64,000 nt of DNA from Elysia crispata (GCA_033675545.1 JAWDGP010002150.1:195001-259000); one strand, 5' to 3'. Counted from the stretch's first letter, positions 18,040-41,214 are shown. Made by a program: numbers and translations. The notes: generated by a model not told the origin, from the letters alone.

Positions 18040-19754
18040 AACAACTAGAAATAAAATTGATAATTCTGCTTTAACCACTCTTCTGTCCCGCACTTTACTG
18101 AGGTAGAGTTAACCTTAAATCCTTCGCGATCTGACACTACTGATTCCACAAATAGCTCTTCCCTTCCTTAGATGATTACATTGGTGCCCTCTCCTAATTA
18201 TCAAGGCCCACCACAACACCTTTTTCACCACCCCAGATGGGGTGTCTTCAAACCATGAAAGAGAAGAAAAAAAACCGATTCTGATCTTTATGGACGAAGT
18301 AGACCTTAGCTTTCCCAGACGCCAGTAATATCAGGGGAAACAAGCGCGCTGGAGCATACTGGGAATCAAGTCAAACGGAAGTATGGCCTAGATTTGTTAT
18401 TTGGCTTTTCTTTAAGCTTGCGCTTGTAGATCTAGTTCCTATGATGATACCCTGCCAGATTTTTTGCCCTTCGTTTGAGATGAAAAAAAAAGATAAAAAT
18501 AAAATGCACTTTTTATTGACCAATCCACATACCTATTCTACTTTGAATTCTATTGATGCGGTCAGATAAAGTATAGAGCAGTTACTATATATTATTCATC
18601 CGCCGTCAAACATTTTCGACAAATGAGGAAGCTAGAGTCTCTTCTCCGTATAAAATGGTTTGTTTCTCTATCTCAACAAAACCAAATAAAAAATAAAAAA
18701 TAAAAAAATAAAAAACCTTAACAGAAAAGGCTGACACATAGGTTTGCAAAATTATTTAAGTGCATAAAAAGGCGTGGAAAATGCCTCAGTTTAGACATTG
18801 AAATTTTTGTAATAAAGAAGTAAAAGAATGCTTTTCAGTTATTGTTTTCTTGTTAGATGACGTTTTTTAATATTCTCTAGAAAGTTCATTCCAAACAAAA
18901 CAAGGGCATTTGTCAGAGCGTTTACAAGAAACACTGCAATAATAATCTTTTCAAAGTGAAACGATGCATTCAGAAGACCATAGCTTAAACAGTCATAATT
19001 ATTTGTGATTTACAGACCATATACCGTCATAACCACTACTGAGTATAAGGACCAAGACCTTACAAAACTTGAGTGAAAAAAAGTATTGGATAAGCTCACT
19101 CGATTTATCTCAAAGGTTTTTCCTATCTACATAACAGGTACGATCGATTCCACATGAATGGGGCAAGGTCGTGTAACGAAATAATGGCGGACTTAAAAGA
19201 AGACAGATAAAAGAGAAGAGGAAAAGAAGAGAAATAGAAAAGAGACGAAAGAGAGATTGGCAGACAGATAGACAATGAGACACCAAGTTAATCGGAAAGG
19301 GTCGAGAATCGAACGTTAAATCACTGTATAAAACATCAGAGACCCATACCAAGCGATCCGTCGAACAGCTCTGTTGTAATGTTACTATAGCCTGGACTCC
19401 CTGAGCCGCCCTCGGGGCGTTGCTAAGGGAAAATTGTACACGCTAATTCCTCAAGCAGCCTTCTCTGTTTGTTTATCCTACCTGGACTCTGGCCATATTG
19501 CTTCCTTTTCGCTTAGAGCAAGATAGAAAATCAGGTGCCCGAAAAGAGATGGAGACTAATTTTATATTAAGCTATGTATAGCAGAAATAATCTAGGCTTA
19601 GAGCACTAAGTGCTTATAGCCTTTTACTATTTCAAACAAAATCAGGTTTCTGTCACCCACGTATTGTGTGTAGCCATCGATATCTACTTCTCATTTTAAT
19701 CTATTTATATTTAATAGAAGTTATGAAGTAAAGTTTCTTACTAAGCCCGAGATC

Positions 19755-19755
<1 letters not shown>
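18040..19755. other. non-coding stretch
   Basis: There are moderately GC-rich patches near 18080-18250 and 19370-19500. I recognise no coding or RNA feature. Confidence 0.55.
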
Positions 19756-19853
<98 letters not shown>

Positions 19854-19862
19854 TTTATTTTT
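19756..19862. repeat. (ATT)n then (ATTT)n
   Basis: About 28 ATT units change into about 5 ATTT units. The tract lies about 140 bp upstream of the LINE-like fragment. Confidence 0.97.
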
Positions 19863-19989
19863 ATTATAGAAATGTATTGGAATAAGAAAAAAACAATTAC
19901 TAAATTAAGAAAGAAGCAAAAGATTTTCTATGGTTCAAGAGATACCTTATTTAGGGGTGACATTGATCAGAAAAGTGTTCTTTTTATAA

Positions 19990-20083
19990 AAGAAATTGAG
20001 GAAAGTTTTGAGAATTTACTTCTCAGGTAATATTACATCCAACCTTCGATATGCTGATGACATCATTTTAGTAAGGGCATAAG
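19990..20083 (+). pseudogene. LINE reverse-transcriptase scrap (YADD box)
   Basis: The plus strand at 20023-20083 translates to SGNITSNLRYADDIILVRA followed by a stop. NLRYADD followed by hydrophobic residues is the catalytic palm motif (motif C) of non-LTR reverse transcriptases, where the paired aspartates bind the metal ions. The preceding GNI.SN also fits the usual residues just before it. In-frame stops lie at 19987-19989 and just after the motif, and I could not confirm neighbouring RT motifs in the other frames, so this is at best a very short, dead fragment. An A-rich run lies at about 20114-20137. The clade cannot be decided, and a chance match remains possible. Confidence 0.4.
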
Positions 20084-20113
20084 AAAGAGAACCTAAAACC
20101 ATTTGATTTTTTC

Positions 20114-20137
20114 AAAAAAAAAAAAAAAAAAAAAAAA
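20114..20137. repeat. poly(A) run
   Basis: About 24 consecutive A on the plus strand. It could be the tail of a retroposed sequence, but no matching 5' body was identified apart from the RT-like scrap just upstream. Confidence 0.8.
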
Positions 20138-22659
<2,522 letters not shown>

Positions 22660-22680
22660 GGAGAGAAAGGGGGGGGGGGG

Positions 22681-24964
22681 AGAGGGAGAGTTTTTTTGTT
22701 TTTTTTTTTTGAGTGGGGGGAGAGGGGGCGGAAACTGTAATAAATAGTAGAACATAAAGATTGATGATGACAAAACTCTAGATATTCAATTATCTTATCC
22801 TTTCCTAGCTTTAGTGTAAACATAGAAATTTTTAAACTACACCCACATTTTATGAAGACATCTAGATCGTTTCGCCGCTGAAATTTTACTAAGATTCCGT
22901 GGTGGTATAAACTTTCATTCAAGAATAGAAATCGTTACTAGTTTCATATCTTAGAACACATTTGTTGTTGGTTATTGTAAGCATCCGGCATTTTTCAGAG
23001 AAGGCCTTTATTCTTCTGTAATTAAATAGCTCCTCTGTATTTCTGTCATATGCCTACATGTACATCCAAACACTTAATTCACATACAAAGTGTATTACAG
23101 GCAAATCTTCTAGTCTATGCATATTTTCTTTACCCTCTCTGCTAACGACGCAAGAAATATCCTGTTCGTCTAAGAAAGAGAGATAAAAGGCCTCATATAA
23201 CTGTGTTTTTATTACTCTGTACATTCTTTCAGAGCAATACAACAAAGGAGGCTATCACTTCATTCTTTTTATGATAGTGAGACAAAAGACTACCGCAGCT
23301 AGAAACCTATGCAAAGCTGGTCTCCCCAATGACACAGGTGGGAGAAGGCCAAAGAGAGGAGACACCAACAGGGGAGGATTATTGCTACTGTTCTGGTAGC
23401 TCATACCGCTGGTTGAGATACTAGTGTTTTGTTGAGAAGATTGCACGATTGATACCTCTAGTAATCTGAACTACTTGATCAGTCCTGGTAAGTTCTGAAA
23501 TCTTGTCAGTATCCAAAAAATAAAGAAGAAAAGTATGATGCCTTTACTGGTTTTAACAAAACGAGATTAAAATCAAGGCTTTAACACGTTTGACCGTCTT
23601 AACTGGGTCCTAAAGAGCGGAGTTTTATTAACAGCACACAATCCACGGTAAAACAAAGAGCATCCTAAGACGCTAATGCTTTTTAAACCACCTGGAATGA
23701 TTTGCTGTTGAGCGAAAATAAGCGTTAAAATGTGAAGAACGAGTAAGAAAGCGATGTTAAGAGAGTGTAATATCATAGCTTTTTCTCCTTAGTTCTTTAC
23801 TAGGATTTCTCAACAACAAAGAACTTGTTTGGAGAGTGTATTAGATTGAAAAATCAAAAGTAGGGGAGGAAGAATAGGACTGATTAATCTACAATTTATC
23901 ACGTCATGCTTAAAATAAAAAGACAATTTATTCTTCACATAATTATAAGTATGGTAAGGCAACGTACAAGCGATTCCTTTCCCCTCTGATTTCAATAGTC
24001 ATACCTGAATCATAGCTCTGTCCAATAAAGTTCTCTGCTGTATATAGAAAAGATAATATACTCTGGCATGTAATAAAGCTTCGTGACTATTGGCTCACAA
24101 TATAAGATCCTTGAAAGATTTTACATCTCAAATTTTAAATCTCGTCTACATCTTACTGGATGAAGGCAAAGGATTCTTCTCACAAAACCGAACCCACGAG
24201 ATCATCAAGTAAGATCACAGACATAAGGATTACGTATTTAATAAGGTGAAACCTCGAGGCCAAGGGGAGTTAGTGATGCGATAGCCATGTATGGGGCTGT
24301 TGGTAAAATAGGCACCTATAGTAGAAATAGTCAGAGTAAGAAAGTACTAGTATAATCCAACATAACTAAGTCTTTTTTCCCCTCACAAATGGATAAAGTC
24401 ACATTCCCAGAGATAACTATATGGTTATAGTCTAGCAAGGGCACTGAAATAAATGATGTTGCAAACGCAAAAACCAAAGTCGGAGTCAAAGTGCAGGTTG
24501 GAGCGTTGGCTTCTGAAAATGAGAAAATAGCTCCAAAGAAATCACATTCTGTGTGAGAAACAAGACAAATAAGAGATAAATCGTATGCAAGTTTGAGCCA
24601 TACTTGTAGCAAAATTAGAGACAAAGAAAGAGATTGATACAAGCTAACCGACAAAGAGAGCGGCTGTTTGAGATCTTTACCCAGACAGAATCAGGTTTAG
24701 AGAGCGGAGACTGATTACAGTCAGCTCAACGGCTCTCCGTGAGTTCTGGCCGCGGTTGGAGCAATAATAGCGTCTCACTCGTTATCTCAGACAAGCCAAC
24801 GATTTCGCAAACCCGATAATTACAGATAATGGGGCAGTTCTAGGATTGCTACCTATTAAATCATAGGTCAAGGGAAAGACGCTTTTGGCTCACCGTGGTG
24901 TGAGCAGAGAAACGAGAAAAACGTCATTGATTCACACGAGTAATTTTTCTGTCACTCCAGAGAC

Positions 24965-24966
<2 letters not shown>
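22681..24966. other. non-coding stretch
   Basis: A GC-richer patch lies at about 24650-24900, with no assignment. Minus-strand open frames up to 107 codons show no recognisable domains. Confidence 0.55.
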
Positions 24967-24996
<30 letters not shown>

Positions 24997-25120
24997 CTTC
25001 TTCTTCTTCTTCTTCTTCTTCTTCTTCTTCTTCTTCTTCTTCTTCTTCTTCTTCTTCTTCTTCTTCTTCTTCTTCTTCTTCTTCTTCTTCTTCTTCTTCT
25101 TCTTCTTCTTCTTCTTCTTC
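24967..25120. repeat. (TTC)n / (GAA)n trinucleotide repeat
   Basis: About 51 apparently uninterrupted TTC units. Poly-Ser, Arg and Glu frames are artefacts. GAA/TTC of this length is known from other genomes to form triplex DNA. Confidence 0.98.
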
Positions 25121-29882
<4,762 letters not shown>

Positions 29883-30150
29883 GAATCTCTGTAACTTCTC
29901 ACATTTCACAGAAGACTTGGTATTAAGATGTACTAGTGTGACTGGCAATACGTCATACAAGTGCTAACCTCCAACAAACTGACACAAATTAACGGCTTGT
30001 ACTCCGTGTAGCTGCTTCTGTCACACACAGCATGTTGATAATTATACGAGTTGATACGAGGAAAGAGGAAGGCCCCTGTCTTGTCTCTCATAATTCATTA
30101 CCACATTTGACATTGATTCACTTCCTAGTGCATCAACGGTACCCTCGTGT

Positions 30151-30235
<85 letters not shown>

Positions 30236-30272
30236 GTCTCTCTGTCTCTCTGTATCTCTCTCTCTCTCTCTC
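30151..30272. repeat. (CT)n with CTCTGT variants
   Basis: CT run to about 30227, then regularly spaced CTCTGT units. Weak pyrimidine-rich sequence continues to about 30350. Confidence 0.97.
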
Positions 30273-32628
30273 CTCTTTTTCAATCTCTCTCTGGCTTTTT
30301 ATATCTCTTTCTTTCGCTTTCTTTCTCGTGTATTTCCTTCTTCCTTGCGAAAACGTAAAGAAAATTATCTGGTGAAAATTCAATAAAAAAGGCGGAAAAG
30401 ACAATACAGTTGTTATATAATTTATTTCATTTTAAATTATCTTTTCTTGCTTCCTTTATATTTACTACGAAATGTCATAATGACCACTGATCTAGTCTCT
30501 GGTAATTTCCTGATTTAAAAAAAAATCATGACTGTATATACCTCTCCATAATAATTGTCTGTTTGCAAGTGCGTGTGCCTGTCTGTATGCCTGCCTCTGT
30601 CTGTCTGCCTATCTGCATGTCTGGCTTGTCTCTCTTGTTGATGTCTGTCAGTCTATCGGTTTCTCTCTGCTCTCTCTATTATCTTTCTTTATCTTCTTTT
30701 ACTACGCTTGGGAATAATATATTTTACATCGAAGAACTATGATCAGAGTTGAATTGAAAAGTATGCTGCATATACAGAGAACAGAAAAAAATAGATGGGA
30801 AAGTATACACCGATGTATCCACTCTGATGAAAAGAAGGATGGACATTAACGGTGGCGAAAGCGATCTACAAATTACTTTCAGGTCCTTGCTTTCGCTAGG
30901 ATACATTAGATACATGGCATGTAATAAGATACGTTGTGCTTGGCCATGCAGAACCGGTTCATTACAGATCTGTCCCATGGCCTGGGGGTGGTATCCTCAC
31001 GCAATGACGCAGGCTCAGTCAAGAGGAATGTCATACTCTGTCGGATGTGACACAACCAGATCTGGCTTTATTCATAGCTTGTCCTTTTAAAGTTAGTTTT
31101 ACTGCGTCATTGTTGGTGAATCAAGGAAGCTCTCAATGATTAATTTTATCATACTGTTCTAGGTGGTGCAATATGTCCTTTTACAGATGTGTTTTTCTAA
31201 TCGACCCAGAAAACTTAATGATGACCTTTTGGAAAAGAGTTTCCTTGTCACATTAATCAAAAAAAATTGTCATTCTATTAAGAAATAGACATGTTTATGG
31301 TTTGCTTCGTTTTTCTTAGATCTCATCGAGTTTTCTTTTTTCGTTGTTTTTATTTTTCAACCAATAAAGATCTAAACTTGCAGTCTAGTCCTATTGATCA
31401 AGAGTTGAATGAAAGAAAAAAAAAGCTGCTTGGTTTCAAAATCTACCGCAGTCCTCACAATTAGTCTGAGCTGATGGTTTGAAGAGTTTCTGAAGTAGGG
31501 GTGGATCTGTTGAAACTTAATTGGCTGAGTTATCTTTGGATCGTAATTGGGCAGTCGCACTTAGCTTGTCCATAGCCCAGAAATAACTAGTTTGGTTAGA
31601 ATTCTAACTAGTCATATTAAATGTAAAGTATGAAGATAATGAACTGTTCAGACTTTAAATATTATTTTAACATCTTACAAATTTCTTTTAAATCCTCTTG
31701 GATTTAGACGTCAGTATAGGCTCGCTCGGTAAGAGGTTCAGTAATTGAAACCTATCTTGAGTTAATTGCTGTTAGGTTCACATACAATCTGACCAGCCCT
31801 CTACTCGGCTTGACAAGATCCTCAGTCTCTATTTTAACCTGAGCAACAGGCTTAGATGACTAGAATAATCCAACTTAACTGTAACATTTACGAAACCATT
31901 ATTTGTTTCAAATTAAACACGCTTTTGCCCTTTAAACATTAAAGCAATCACAAGATGTTATCTATAATACAAAAACGTGGGATAAAAAAATGATTGCTTT
32001 GAGGAGGGAAATACACTATGTTCAGACATTTTCAATACAACACGACAACATGCGAATGGCAATTCGATGTAGATCTGAGAGGTACAGTGGATCTTTTCGA
32101 AGCTCAACGTTTATGTCTACAATTTTACAATTGTTCGCCTGTAAGAACTTTCCATGGTTGTCATCGGCTGTAAAGAATTCGCAAGGCAAGTATGTGTTAT
32201 TCCTGTAACAAATTACGAGAGAACTTTGACATTCAAAGCCTGGGCGAATGTCATAAAATTGTCTCACGAGTCCATGTATAACGGTCTGAGAAGAATATAA
32301 CGACCATAAAAGTCATATAAGATATGAACATTTATAGCGCTATGTATTGAATAATCGCAGAAGACTGTCAGGCTAGGTTAGACCGATATGTTCATGTCTA
32401 CAAAACGGTATCCATATCTTATATTCACAGTTTGAGAACCGTCATTAGACAAGCTTCAATGTTCAGTTATGACGAAATCCAAGGGTATGGGCAGTTTCCA
32501 TGAAGTCCTTAAAGCGATTCGGCCAAGTGGCGGTTAGCGCGACACTGTTGCTCACACCAGGAAAGATGATCTGCCCGGAACTCGTGGATGAAGATAAAGC
32601 ATGCTGAGACTGAGGCCGGTGGCGACAG
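30273..32628. other. non-coding stretch
   Basis: An 87-codon open frame (30827-31090, plus) lies in a GC-richer patch but is not recognised. There are no other features. Confidence 0.55.
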
Positions 32629-32909
32629 GCCAAGTGAGTGGGCACTGGAGCCACAACTGCCTGGCCAAGTGAGTGGGCACTGGAGCCACACTTGCCCGGC
32701 CAAGTGAAGTGGGCACTGGAGTCACAACTGCCTGGCCAAGTGAGTGGGCACTGGAACCACAACTGCCTGGCCAAGTGAGTGGGCACTGGAGCCACAACTG
32801 CCTGGCCAAGTGAGTGGGCACTGGAGCCACAACTGCCTGGCCAAGTGAGTGGGCACTGGAGCCATAACTGCCTGGCCAAGTGAGTGAGCACTGGAGCCAC
32901 AACTGCCTG
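32629..32909. repeat. 35-bp minisatellite, 8 copies
   Basis: The unit runs GCCAAGTGAGTGGGCACTGG, then AGCCACAACTGCCTG. Eight head-to-tail copies are present. One copy has an extra A (GTGAAGTGGG), and single substitutions mark others (CACTTGCCCG, GGAGTCAC, GGAACCAC, CATAACTG, GTGAGCACTG). Open frames on the minus strand through the array are repeat artefacts. Confidence 0.97.
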
Positions 32910-33187
32910 GCTCTGTAGCTCTCATTATCAATGTTGGTTGGCGGAGAGATACAGATACCGTGGCAGACAATGCGGGAATAAAGTTGATCGTTCTATCAGA
33001 CAAGGCGTGTAAACATTTCTCAAATATTCCGATATGTTATCCGCATTGTCTGCCATTTTTTTTCATTATGATCATACAGCTATGACTGAATTAATAGATA
33101 AACAATCGATTCAATTCTCTGATTTCCATCTGTTTATTTAAGACTGTTATTTTTTCATTATATTTTGACTGCTCACGTGACTCGCCA

Positions 33188-33191
<4 letters not shown>

Positions 33192-33256
<65 letters not shown>
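33192..33256. repeat. (GA)n microsatellite
   Basis: A GA run of about 65 bp. Confidence 0.98.
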
Positions 33257-33259
<3 letters not shown>

Positions 33260-33979
33260 ATAGAGCTATATATTGCTGCCGGGATAATATTTTCTCCTGC
33301 GCTGACTATGTTTGATACAGACGTCACTTCAATATAACTGTGTTTCTAACTTTTCTTCAACGTTATGAAATTTGGGCCGTAAAATTAAAAAAAAAAAGAT
33401 GTATGCAGTCATTTAGTAAAGGCATCAAACCAAGAAATGAGCAATCATATTAAGAAGAACCACTGACAACTTGCCGGCAGTCCAAGTGATCGCAAGAATA
33501 TATAATAAGCAAAGAAACTTTTCTAAATAAAAAAAAACAACAATTCTTTTGTCTTTAATAAAGACAATTTTTGCTGCAATTATAAGCATATCAACAAAGA
33601 ACACAGAACTTGCCGTTTTTATTTTTGAATTTCACAAATAATCGCCATGAGGTATGTCATCGTCGAACAACAGATTGAAAAGCCCACCAATTATGTTACA
33701 TAAAAAAACTACACTTCTCATTTATAGATCGCACGGCTGTACTAAAGCGAGGAACAAAATCATGGAAAGATGATGATTGAAACAGCTGCTACTGCCCTAA
33801 TGCTATGGATATGTGTTCAACCTGTTCATGTTGACCAACAAAAATAATGTGAAATACAGGGCGATTATAATCAATGATCATTGTTAATCTTCCGATATTG
33901 AAACTCACTTTCTTCGCGTTGATCATAACATTCACTTCTACATCTAATGCAGGTGATTTCATGAAGATTATGGTGGACA
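33257..33979. other. AT-rich non-coding stretch
   Basis: I see nothing recognisable. Confidence 0.6.
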
Positions 33980-34236
33980 TAGGAGTTAGTTGAGTATCTA
34001 ACATCAATGACTGTCAGGTTAGGGTAGTATTTTCACAACCAGACGAGAGCTAGCTCGCTTTATTTCTGAACTACCTGTCATTTTAGGGTAGTAAATTAGA
34101 ATCCCATCAGATCTATCTCGGTATCCTTTTGTACTGACTGTCCGGAAGGGTAGTATTGTCACAACCCGACGGGAGCTAGTTCGATATCTGACTTCACTGT
34201 CACGTTACGGTAGCATTGAAGTACGCAACGGTAGCC
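33980..34236. repeat. degenerate ~60-64-bp tandem repeat, about 4 copies
   Basis: The block GACTGTCAGGTTAGGGTAGT recurs in altered form three more times: CCTGTCATTTTAGGGTAGTA, GACTGTCCGGAAGGGTAGTA and ACTGTCACGTTACGGTAGCA. Each is preceded by a version of GAGCTAGTTCGATATCTGAC. Spacing is roughly 60-64 bp. The copies have diverged substantially, so this array is old compared with the 35-, 44- and 46-bp arrays. Confidence 0.75.
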
Positions 34237-35153
34237 CTTGAAGGTCACATGGCAGGTTTGTTAACATCAGAGCTTCAGTGACTCTCATCAGTTTTAATTA
34301 AAACGACAACAACAACAAGAAAAACCAGCAGAAAATCCCGATCGACGCAAGGGATTTTAGTGTCAAGTTCCCGCGGCTGGGGTGCGTGTGGGATCTTAAA
34401 TCCTTTTCAAATTCTTACCCTAGAAGTAAAAACTAGATTTTAACTTTTTTTTTTTTTTATTGGAGGCTAGGCCGTTGATCTAGGATTTATGTTCAAGCGA
34501 CTTTTTTACATTCTTTACTCAGATAATATCCTTGAACATGTAGATCTATTGTAGACGGTTCAAGAGTTTTCACCGATTATATTATAGGCCTACTTTCAGT
34601 TTCATTCCTGCCATCTCTGCCCAGCTATGCTTTTAGGAAGTAGTTCAAACATTCACCTTTTTCTTTTCAGAAAATAATAATCACAGTTTTTGGTGAAAAA
34701 TAGTATTAATTCTCCAATCTTCAAAGCGAATTACAACTTTATGCCAAATTTGTCGGTCCAAGATTGTCTAGAAATGCTCGGTTAGATGGTCCTCATTTTT
34801 CGCCTTGCTCCATAATAAGAAATACTTAACATCCTTCATTATTAGAGCAGAATATCAACATAACACTGAAATTAAAACTCATTCACTGCGATAGCATAAA
34901 AGATTGGAAAGTTGAGACCTAATTTATGTTATTAATAAGTAGATTTTAATTTCATGTCGAGCGGTTGTGTCTGATACTGTTATGAACGCAATTACTCCGT
35001 TATTCTATGAAACTGGGTCTTGATGTAACAGTTCGCGAAGTTATTCCGTTTTCCAAAACAGTCAACCAGTAGTGTAGTATTCTATTATGCGTAAAGGTTG
35101 GTAGTGAGATAGAAAAAGGTGAAAAATAATGATAACTGCAACAACCAGTGGCT
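34237..35153. other. AT-rich non-coding stretch
   Basis: No recognisable features. Confidence 0.6.
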
Positions 35154-35259
35154 GAAGAAGAAGAAGAAGAAGAAGAAGAAGAAGAAGAAGAAGAAGAAGA
35201 AGAAGAAGAAGAAGAAGAAGAAGAAGAAGAAGAAGAAGAAGAAGAAGAAGAAGAAGAAG
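35154..35259. repeat. (GAA)n trinucleotide repeat
   Basis: About 35 uninterrupted AAG/GAA units. Poly-Lys, Leu and Phe frames are artefacts. Confidence 0.98.
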
Positions 35260-35759
35260 GAGTTTTTCTTTAGCTCCAACAGCCATCGCACATACTGCAA
35301 AGCTTCAAATAAAATAAAATAAAGTCTAGTCTTCCAGAATTTAACGCTAAGAAGTCAGAGCCAGAGAGGGCAAAAACTAATTATTAGCCTGTTGTCAAAG
35401 GCATTGTTATAAAGATAAAAGAAGCAAAAAATAAAACTGCATCGGTTTGACAGGAAAAGAATGCATCGATTAGCGATTAATGACCTAATCCAAACGTCGT
35501 GAATTTTTCAAAGGAACATGGAGCTCTAGAACAGTACTTTTTTTTTATCGCTTCCTTACAAACCCCACGTTTTAGGGAAGATCTATCTATGCTTACTCAC
35601 CTCTGACTGACGTCCCAGAAGGAAAAAAAATGCGTGTCTTTTCTCCCGAACGTACTAACATCTAGTTTCCCTTATCAATGCTCCAGGAGAAGGGGAAAAA
35701 AAAGTGAAAATCCTGTAAGAACCAAGTTGAAGTAAACAAAAACTTAGGCAAGAGGTACC

Positions 35760-36020
35760 GACAAAAACCGCATCCGAGTGGATGAGTGACTGTGTGCGGC
35801 AGAGAGTGCCAAGCTTAGCGGTTGTGCGCAGTGAGACCTCGGTGTCCCTGGCTGACTTCCCTCACCAAGCCTCTCTCCAGGCCCAGGGCCTGCAGTCTCC
35901 CCCCCCCCCCCCCCTGCAGCTCAGCCAGACTGGTGTCGGTTACTATCGGGCCACGAGCTCCGCTCAACGGCGGGGAGAATGACGAAAACAAAGAAAAAGT
36001 GGGAGGTAAAGGGGACTAGG
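35760..36020. other. GC-rich patch with unassigned open frames
   Basis: This is the most GC-rich non-repeat patch noted in the window. It has open frames in two plus-strand phases (35782-35982 and 35822-36019), neither recognised. A 16-C run (35899-35914) is bracketed on both sides by CTGCAG. GAG followed by GTAAAG near 36005 resembles a 5' splice site. It could be a first exon or promoter-proximal region of a host gene, but nothing in the translation proves this. Confidence 0.25.
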
Positions 36021-36558
36021 GTTGGGATAGGATTAAAATTTGACTCTGAAGTAGTAAATCAAACCAAAAAGACAACAGACCTCCCTACCACACACAAAGG
36101 ATGACTTTCACAGTGCATGAATATGCACGAAGATGCAATGAGAATATTAGAAAACTGCATGTATATTTTACCGTACTGAAACATCATAACATTCTAGCAC
36201 TATGCACTTGATCAATCATAATTATGAGCTATTATGATTTCCACGAAACAGAAAAGCCTCCTCAGGACAATAAAAACTAATTTGGTCACATAAAACGGGA
36301 TTAAATTTGGAGTGAACTTTCCGAGACACTTTCGCATTTTTTTCCCAGAAAAGATAAAACTGTTTTTTTTTTTAATTTGATATCAAAACTTTCCGATCGT
36401 CAAGCTCTAGATATACAAGCAAATATAATGTTTCCGCGAAGTGCATTTTCTGCATAGGACATTCAGAAAAAGAGAAACCACTACAACCACCATCAAGAAA
36501 AGTAAAATTAATAACAACTATCAAATTAACAGTTCCTAAATTGACAACAACAAAAACG
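36021..36558. other. AT-rich non-coding stretch
   Basis: No recognisable features. Confidence 0.6.
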
Positions 36559-36631
36559 GCAGCAGCAGCAGCAGCAGCAGCAAAACAACAACAACAACAA
36601 CAACAACAGCAACAACAGCAACAACAACAAG
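36559..36631. repeat. (GCA)n then (CAA)n trinucleotide repeat
   Basis: About 8 GCA units, then CAA units with two CAG interruptions. The open frame coding Ala and Gln runs (36541-36729) is best explained by the repeat itself. Confidence 0.95.
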
Positions 36632-40037
<3,406 letters not shown>

Positions 40038-40054
40038 GAGGGTGGTAGAGGGTG

Positions 40055-40180
40055 GACGTCTTGCTCCGATGGATATCTGAGAGGAAAAGGTGGATGGGGG
40101 CGTCTTGCCCTTATGGAAATCTGTGAAGAAGGGAGGGGTGTCTTGCTTTTCTGGTAATCTAGGATGAGGATAATTGGGAG
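40055..40180. repeat. degenerate tandem repeat, 3 copies of ~40 bp
   Basis: GTCTTGCTCCGATGGATATC, GTCTTGCCCTTATGGAAATC and GTCTTGCTTTTCTGGTAATC are spaced 44 and 38 bp apart, each followed by a purine-rich segment. It directly follows the GA repeat. Confidence 0.7.
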
Positions 40181-41206
40181 AAGTAAAACAGTCTTAGAAA
40201 GTGGTACATATTACAATATGCTGTGAGAATTCGATTTAAGAAAGGAGAACAATCTAGAACTGACTTTGATCCCAGTTGAAAATTTGACGGGACCAAGATA
40301 CTTTTGGTACTCACAAAGCACTACCTTTTGAGCCCACAAACACGATTTCCACTTTCACGTGAATCACACCACAAGAATCAATTTGATTTCAACTGGCAAA
40401 GAAATAAATTACTAAGAGCAAAGAGTGATACTTTTATATGTCCAGATGTTACACAGTTTGCGGTCAAGTGTTCAATTAAATTAATTTTTCATAAACGATA
40501 ACACTGTGCGTTTTTTTTTTTATCTTTTCTTCTATAATTCCACATTCAAATTGAGGGAGGTTTTTTTATGCAACCAGTCTATTGTAAAGCAAATGTAATT
40601 CATTTTAAACTATCAACTTGTAACAACTATTACGGTGACTTTTAGCAGAACAAATCCCAAACAATGATGCTAAGGCATAAATCGAAGATGGATTCTTAGA
40701 CGTAAGATGTGAGTCGTTAGGTCTAATAAGAAGGAGCGATAATCATAGAAAAATTAGCTGCACCACATGTTGTAAAAAAAGATATATCTTAAAAAATACC
40801 GACAACAAAGATGATAGAAATATTCTACAAAATTTAGATTTCCCTTGGTAAAGTATTTTTTGTGAGAATTGCAAAGAAATTAGGAATTACTTTAAATTTC
40901 TTATATATAAATCACATATTTCCTCCTTTGTTTACAGCCAACCATTTCACACCAATTTTTTCATCCATTCATTCTTCCATGAGTGGCATGGGAGACAGGG
41001 CTGTGGATATCGGGAGTAAACATGCAGGGGAATTTGAACAAGTACGCTTTTTCAGCTCTATGGTATTTGCAAGCGATCCACTTGTACTTTTTGCCTTTTC
41101 TTCATAATATTGGGGAGTAATGTTTAAGAAATACTTATAGCCCTGACTCAGGCTGCTCACAGAAATGCACTAAGCCTGCAGTCACATGGTGTGAGCTAAG
41201 AGCACT
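40181..41206. other. non-coding flank with a weak exon candidate
   Basis: At about 40922-40937 a pyrimidine-rich run ending TTTACAG resembles a 3' splice site. The following plus-strand frame stays open and includes SMSGMGDRAVDIGSKH, with GTACGC near 41040 as a possible donor. I do not recognise the peptide, and the candidate ends less than 200 bp before the MULE. Treat it as a low-confidence exon suggestion. Confidence 0.2.
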
Positions 41207-41214
41207 GATTAGAG
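41207..41214 (+). repeat. target-site duplication, left copy (GATTAGAG)
   Basis: This 8-bp sequence is identical to 43313-43320 and abuts the outer end of the left terminal inverted repeat. An 8-9 bp duplication is the usual size for Mutator-like elements. Confidence 0.92.

Noticed and set aside
32463-32902. Minus-strand frames through the 35-bp array
   Set aside because: The unit length is not a multiple of three, and the peptide pattern follows from the DNA repeat.
34021-34030. Telomere-like TTAGGG hits
   Set aside because: They are isolated hexamers within a ~62-bp degenerate repeat, not a telomeric array.
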